A DNA stretch of 64,000 nucleotides, taken from the NCBI GenBank assembly GCA_029948255.1, contig JALIZF010001708.1:496001-560000 (forward strand), in the 5' to 3' direction. The notes under the pieces are model-generated. The model ran no database searches, was not told the origin of the DNA, and saw only the letters and a list, made by a program, of their open reading frames with translations. The position numbers and the translations under genes are program-made. This stretch comes from Telmatactis stephensoni. Its lineage: Eukaryota > Cnidaria > Anthozoa > Actiniaria > Isophelliidae. How positions within the stretch are numbered: position 1 is the first letter of the stretch; every line of letters starts with the position of its first letter. This document shows, piece after piece, positions 36,801 to 44,900 of the stretch.

Positions 36801-39800
36801 CATTTTACTACAGTTATTGTTGAAATGCACCCTGTGACGGTCAAAGTCTCAATTCGAAAGTAGCATCCACATGGACGTCAATCAAATCACTCAACCAATA
36901 CAAATAGCAAATCTCAAGAAAAATGCCTCGAATTTGCAAGGAAAGTTGAGATAAATATAAACTTTAAATGTATACATTAGTTAACTTTTATTGTAAATTC
37001 AAGGCATTTTTTGGGAATCGCAATTTGTATCGGTTGAATGATTTGATTGACATCCGTCTGAATGCAAGTTTCCAGTGGGGTTTCAATTGAGTCACAGGTC
37101 GCACCTCAACGATAACAGTAGTAATTGCTTTGATGGTAAAATAAGGCTATATTTTCAGAAGTGTTATTGTTGCATCTGTTGGTCCCAGTCACCATAGATT
37201 ATAACCTATCTATTATTAATATCATACAGATTGGTAACCAAGTAGAAGCTAGAGTATCACATATAACAGATACAGGCAGTGTGTTTGTACAAATACCTGG
37301 TGCAGGCTTGAATCGCCTGGAGGAACTCATGACTGATATCACAGAACACTACTTCAAGGTATCCACACAGTGTAATTACTGTTCACACTTTTGTAATTCA
37401 TGACTTTACTGTTCGTTTTCTTTTCCCTCTAGTTTCTACTATCATGTGCTTTTATTCATCAACCCTTAATGTGTTCCCAACATCTAATATTTTTGTTTCG
37501 CATATCACTGGCTCATTTCTGAATAAAGATAAAGAGTCCTTATTTATGCCAGCAGCTTGTAAACTTAAGGCCAGTGGTAATATATTTTCCCTCTGTATCT
37601 ACACAAAGTAGAGAGAAGTTGAAACAAGTGTATAAAGTCACATTAGATTGAAGTATTTTTGTTTCGCATATCACTGGCTCATTTCTGAATAAAGATAAAG
37701 AGTCCTTATTTATGCCAGCAGCTTGTAATGGTCATCATTTGACTCATAAACTAAAGGCCAGTGGTACTTTAGTTTCCCTTTCTATCTACACAAAGTAGAG
37801 AGAAGTCAAAACAAGTGTATAAAGTCACATTGTGTGGTTCCAAAAAATTTCCATACCCCCCCCCCCCCCCCCATCCTCTGGAACTTGCATTTTTCTTCCA
37901 TACAAACTCCATAATTTTGTTCTTTCTCTCTTTCTCTGACCGGGCCCTCTCCTGCAGAATTTCCAATTCCCTCTGTAATTGGGGTATGAATATTTTCTGG
38001 AACTACATATTAGATTGAAGTAGCATAGGCCACCCACTAATTAAATAACGGTAAGTCAGATTTGTCTTTGTCCCATTCACTTTTTGCACATTCTTTTCCC
38101 TATCATTTTTCCATTACCTTCCATCCACTCTTTCATGTTGTTCACTAACTTCATATTCCATCTTTTCATCTTTTTTTTTTTGTTTTTGTTTTTTCCTTTA
38201 ATTTCATAGCACATTTGAAAACTGTATTGTTGAATTTGCACTTTACAAATAAATTATTATAACTTAATTATTATTATCTGTCTCCTTTATTTTTCTACCC
38301 CTGTCGTGCATCTATAGCTTAGTATTTTATTTTTAGAGCACCAAAGCTGCAGAGTTTGTGTCTAATCCAACAGTAGGCAAAATCTGCTGTGCTAAATGTT
38401 CTGATGGTTCATGGTACAGAGCAATTATCTTGCAACAAGTTCCTGACAGGAAAGTCAAGGTTCAGTGTGTAGATTATGGAAACACAGAAACACTACTTAG
38501 GACAGCACTAAGGGAACCTACCAAAGCAAATGAACATGTTAACTTACTTCCATTCCAGGTACATTATAAGTATTGCTTTGCTACTTCTTTAGCCTAGTAA
38601 CCATCATCATCATCATCATTGGCCACTGCTAATACCATCATCAGTACTGCTGGTGGCACTATCATCAGAGCAGTTTTTTAGTATGACCAGGAAACAACAA
38701 GGTCGTCGCATGGCACGGTTATGGCAGGAATTGCAAACTTTAGGGCACTAGCTTTGTCACGGTACGTCATGATAAGTTTCCCACTCATAAGAAAACTGCT
38801 CTGACTATCTCTACTACTTATTCACTACCACTAAAAATATAAAAACATTGACAATGTTACATGGATAATATCACTAATTAAATATCACCACAATGCTGAT
38901 AGCCTTCAGCTACTACCAACTACTGTACTTCAACAGCATCATCATCATTACTATCAGACTACTAGCACCATACTACACCAAGAAGCCGTCACTGTTATGA
39001 TAATACCACATGATGTACCAAAATATATAAAGTTTCAATTGTTCATCATTCACAGTACATAATGCACACATGGGTACAACTTAGAGGTGATTTCATGGAA
39101 TATGGACCACCATGCAAATCAGTGTCAGCTGTGATTATGGAAACATTCAAAATTTATTCTGTAACATGCAACACTGTAACTATGCCATCTCCCAAGCCAT
39201 ACTACTCCAACTGACAATATTCATGTTTGAAATTTTAGGTCATTGAATGTCGTCTTCATGGGCTCAAGGAAGTAAGTTGAAACTAGTGGAATGGTGTTCA
39301 GTTACGGATTGCTGAATGTTGTTGACCTATAATTCTTGCTGCATTTCAACTACCAATAAGACTGCTTGCATTGTTAATGGCTGTTACATTGATTTATTAG
39401 GAATCATGGTCTACTGAGAAAACAGCCAAAATGAATGAACTTGTTTCTGAGGATGTTGTTCTTGAGGTAAAAATTATTACAAATTTGCATGGACAGGGCA
39501 AAGGGAGGCCAAGGGAGAGAGAGTTTGGAACAGTATTTACCTCTCCACAAATCAAACAAGTTATTACATGATGAGCAATATACCTGGGTTTAGTGAGTTT
39601 AGTGAAAAAATGTCTGGGCATCCATCTAAAAGTGACTTAGGTCATTTTCATAGTCAACCCTTCAATTAAATAGTAATAAAGACAACACTGTTAACAACAC
39701 TTCCAATATACCTTTTGAACATTTTGATGCTCCACATTTAAAAGTAACTTTGTGTAGAATTTGTATCTAGTGGTCACTCTGCTAGTAGAAAAAAATCTTA

Positions 39801-41909
39801 CTAGCAACTAAAAAGTTGACTCGGAGCCCTGATGTATATTTCCAAAACTTTATATTTATGACCAGTAAGGCAGATGACTTAATGAAACTAAAAACCAGAT
39901 GGCTTCCATACACATCTGCCTGATTTAAGCCTGAAAGCTGAAAAATTAGAATTGGTTCCAAGTTGCAGCCTTTACTTCTGTATTGTTTGTTATTCAGGTA
40001 ACAAAGCAAGATAAGATACCCATTGTAAAGCTGTATCTTACAACTGAAGATGACCAACAAATCAACATTTTAGAGTTTATCCAGGATGAAGTATCCTCTC
40101 CAAGGTTAGTGTAATAAATTCTGTGATCAGGATATATGTAATGTAGTACTTGTAGTCTGGTAAAGCAGACAGTTTGTTTGTTTGAAATGTGTTATGACTG
40201 TGAACTTTGACTGTGATCAATAATGGGTTCATCCACCCAAACACTCATATCAGGATCCCCTATACCCCTTTGCAAAATGAAAGCACGCAAAAATATTTGG
40301 TCTTTTCACGCATCACGGATAATATTAAAAAATCTCTTTCACATTCACAAAACAATCAAAAGTTGCTTTCATGTGGACGCAAAAAAATTTTAGACCTTAA
40401 ATCAGCCATTCACGTTTCATGCAAAAGGTATAGGGGACCCTGTCATATGTGCCATCTGCTGTAAATACTAGACCTTTTAACAGTGAATCTTGCACTGTAC
40501 TGTGTAGGAGTGTCATAAATGATTCAGTTACCTCAGACCAAACAGACAAAGAGTCATCATCTCAAGAAGATGACCAAGACGACTTCTCTCCAAACCTACC
40601 ACCACCCATCATGCTTTCTAGACCATGGGTTGATGTCACAATATCAGATATTGTAGATCCAGGACACTTTATGGTAAGAATTGAAACTGAATAGGGATTA
40701 GGATGCTAAACTGCAGGGTAGAGGTTATTTCGCGCGCTTCAGAACGACATTTCGAATCAAAACGTCCCGTTATTAGGGCTAGATAAAGGTTAGGTTTAGG
40801 GCTAGGGACTTGGATAGGGTCTACCCCTAACCTAGCCCTAAACCTAACCCTAAAACCTAAAATCTAGCTCTAATAATGGGGTCCTTTGACGCGAAATGTC
40901 GTTCTGGAGCTCGCGAAATAACCTCTACCAAACTGCAGGCCCTATCTCTCCACACTTCACCACATGCACTGGAGGGACCTTAACGAACCCACACTACTAT
41001 CTGGGTCCGGGGGGACTCCTATATATAAGAGGGCAGGGATGCTCATCAGAAATTTCCAAAATGATTCCTAAAAGGTACCCGAGTATTATCCTGGTATCCT
41101 GGTAGGAGTGACAACAATTGATTTCTACCTCTAAAATGTACCAATTCAAAACAAAATTTGAAGAATCCAAAAAATAAAAACGCCTTTACCTGTTGTTTGA
41201 CATCAATGTCTATAAGAAGAAAGAGAGAGAGAGAAACAGAGTAAAGAAAGCATTATTAAACATAATTGAATGCCTCCGTGAAAATGGCCTTAGCTAATTT
41301 TTGATGAACAGGCATTGATATTTTGGTATAGAAATGTTTATTTAATAATGCCATTTAGACCAAGAAACTAGAAGACAGTCACTTAAGCCAGATTCTTTGG
41401 CGCCTCTTCAATTGTGATCATATCTTAAAGTTTCAGCCATTGGAAATGATTAAAAGTTTAGAAGAATTAACCAAGCAGATGTCAGATCACTACAAGGTTC
41501 GTAGTTACAGTTTCAGTCTTGGAATCCCAACTAATACCATTACAGATCAAAGAACTCAGTTCCCTATCACTCCTTAAAAACAAATTAAAAACGCACCTAA
41601 TTATGTCACAAACAAGTACTATTACTTGACGAATTAATGAACGTATGTTTATTTATTATATGGCAGGCCGGTCCGAAGAAAAATGGAAAAATCTGATTGG
41701 TTCTCAGAGCGGTCGGAATCCTCCAGTCCGGACCGGCGTTCCGGACCGGCACTGACACTTTTTAACGTTTCTTGGCAGGGCCGTATCCAAGGGGGGTGCA
41801 CAGGGTGCACATGCACCCCCCCCCCCCCCCCATTTGAACCCAAAGGTCCGCTTATCTATAATTGTGCTAGCTCTCACTATATAGGAGGTCATCACCTCTT
41901 TCCCCTCCC

Positions 41910-41940
<31 letters not shown>

Positions 41941-44900
41941 ACACTGAGCATGAAAATGAAGGGAAAGGTAAGGACGGTAAGGCATTTAGACAAAGGAAGT
42001 GTGATACATAGTTCCACTTCCATTTCATGTGCACCCCCCCCCCCCCCCCCAAGCAAAACCGCTGGTTACGGCCCTGCTTGGCTATTCAGTTCTCTCGATT
42101 TGTTTCGTGTAAAAAGCTAACAGTTGACATGGGTGAAAGATACAGCAAAAATACAAATGACCATCATGTTAGAATAAACTTTGGACATTTTTGAAAAGAT
42201 AAAACGACGCCGATCCAGTACAAACACTCCGAATAAACTGGCTGTGTGTAGGCAAAAAATAATATGCTTGCTATAATTTTCCTAGAAAGTATCTCATGTT
42301 TGCATGATCCAACAGCAAATACGCCTTGAGAAATCAATTATCCTTTCAAGTATTCTCTTCAAAAAGACTTGTTTTCTCCAGCCATCGTCTTCAAGAGCCA
42401 CGTAGATTTGGTACCAAAGTGATAATAGACATTTTGAGAGAGTCTAGGTGTCAGCTTTAACTTATTTCTTCATTTTAAAACATTCAGTGAACAGAGGCGG
42501 ATCCAGGGGAGGTGCGTTGGGTGCGGACGCACCCCCCTTTTGGACGACGGTGAAAGCTTTTCTCAAATATAAACGTTTTTCATCAATCGTTTTTGGGTCG
42601 GGAAGGCTGTGGTTGTATTTGTGGCGGGAAAACCAGCACACCACGCGCGCCTGCTACTTTAATCGTTTTGGGGCCGGGAAGCCTGTGGTGACGGGAAAAA
42701 TCACACGCGCGCGTGCCTTGTAAGCTACCATCAAAAAACGCACCCCCTCTTTAAAAAAGCTGGATCCGCCCCTGAGTGAAGACCTTTTAGGCGACGATCG
42801 AGCAACCAAACTCAACAAATATTCATGCAGTTTACAGTTCCAAAAAAAATTACTTCTAGCCCAATTACGACAGCTTGAAGTCGGCAAATTGAAGCAAAAG
42901 CTATTTTTCTGTCCTTTTTTCTGTCCTTCATTTTAAAATCAGCTCAGTTCGAAGCGAAAAGTCACTGAGCTTGCTATTTTATATCAAAGAAGCACAGTGT
43001 GAAGACGCGCGCGTCCGCCGTGACAGAAAGCGCGGGAATTTTTTGCTAATTGTTTTGATTTGTTTGGCTAGGAGAAAAAAAGTTTTTCTAAAGTATTGTT
43101 TTACTTTAGATTTTTGGCTATTTTTCTTTGGAATGGCTCCTAATTTCTTACAAAGTGATATCTTTATTTGCATTGACAATTTCTGTTCCTTGCTGGCCTT
43201 AGTGAAACCGGAAGTCAACTGTACGAAGCCAGTCAAAACCGACGATTTTTTCTTTATCGAGTTTACCAACGAAAATTTTTTGAAATCGGCTGGTCAGCCA
43301 TATAATAAATAAGTTATTGACCGAGCTTGTTCGGTCCGGATAGAAGGATATTTGGTCTCGTTCTTTTTTGCGTTTGTACGGACCTCGCCTATCGGCTCGG
43401 TCCGTACCTGAACGCAAAAAAGAACTCGACCAAATATCCTTCTATCCGGACCTCACGCTCGGTCAATAACATATATGTATCTGCAATCGTCCAATGTAAG
43501 AAAAAAAAATCTTATCTCTCAATGTAAAAAAAAATCTTTTCTCTCTACTTTCACTAAAAAAACATCTTGGTCAGTTATTTTAATAATTTCAACTTATCTC
43601 CTTGTGTGGTTGTCGACTCGAAAGTGTAATGCTATTTCGACAACCACACACATCACACTTATTTAAAATACAAAAAGAAAACTATCTATGTATATATTAC
43701 TGTGTAATTTTGTTTCTCTTGTAAATATGTATATATATAATTGATGTGTGAAATAAATAAAGTCTAAAGTCTAACCATCTAACGAGATTTGTTTGAATAT
43801 GATTTTGTTGTGTTTTCTAGAAATCAGAAACAGAACATTTAGTAAGTCCAAGGAATGGAGACTTGTGTGCAGTACGCTATGATGATGGCCAGTATTACAG
43901 AGCTGTTGTTAAAGCTGTGCTATCTCCACAACAAGTAAGAAGCCAAATGTTGCAATATAATAGTGTCTGCCTGGTTCCTGCATGTGTCTGTCTGTCCGTC
44001 TGTCTGTCTGTCTAAACTTGCCGTGCTTGTTATCAAATTTGTCATAGACAATTCCTAAATGGACTTTCTGTGGCATTCAAAATTCCGATCTTCCTCCCTG
44101 TTACCACAGAACTCCATTGAAGCAGTAGATGAAAGGAAGGTTAAATGTGTAAATCCTGCCAAAAAAATGCGTCAAATGTATTGTGGTACCAAAAGTCTAT
44201 TGATAACAGTATTTATTTATGAATTGCCTAATAGTATGCAACTGTATATTACTTAAAGGGATGGGAAAAGGAAAGGGAATGGGACAAATGTTTTCGGCCT
44301 TCTATTTCTGTTTTTCTTGTGCCCTTGTATGAATAGCCGTTTCCCAAGGTACTGTTGAGTGAATCCTGTACTAGCCAAATCCTCGTTCTCGTTAGAGTAG
44401 CTGTTTATATTTTTGTTATCATGTAAATTACATATTGTTTAATTAGCGACTAAAGTAACAGCAAGTGATAACATGACGAGTATGCGCGAACCGCTGGACG
44501 GAAGTGGCCTCAATTACGGTTTTAACCTGGCTTAGGGCTGCTGCTTTCATAAAGAGAGTCGTATATAGTCTCCCCAAAGTTTTTCGGAGCATTACAGTCG
44601 AGTGCAGAAGTATGAACAGCTAGAAATTATCCTTTCAAAATTATCCATTTGTCCAAGACAATAGAAGTTGGAGACATGCGCAGATGTTATCACTTGCTGC
44701 TAACTAAAGCTGCTTTATTGGCAATCATCATTGTCAAGCAAGCTGTGGTAAATACGATCTGAAGTAAGATCACTATGAACATCATTTTATACATTATTTG
44801 AACATCCAATCCTTCCATTATATATATGTATATCTGTTTTACCTATTATTATTATCATTATTATGAATATTTAATTGTATATATTTTTGCAACATATATA

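Larger units (their letters stand above)
41638..43312. mobile_element. Element with TTTATTATATGGC ends, holding two nested MITEs
   Basis: GTTTATTTATTATATGGC near 41647 is mirrored by GCCATATAATAAATAAGTT at 43298-43316. Inside are MITEs at 41775-42078 and 42492-42774. No transposase recognised. It lies in intron 24. Confidence 0.5.

Noticed and set aside
40717..40937. Interstitial telomere array
   Set aside because: CCTAACCCTAAA-like units are irregular and symmetrical on both strands; the whole is a palindromic MITE.
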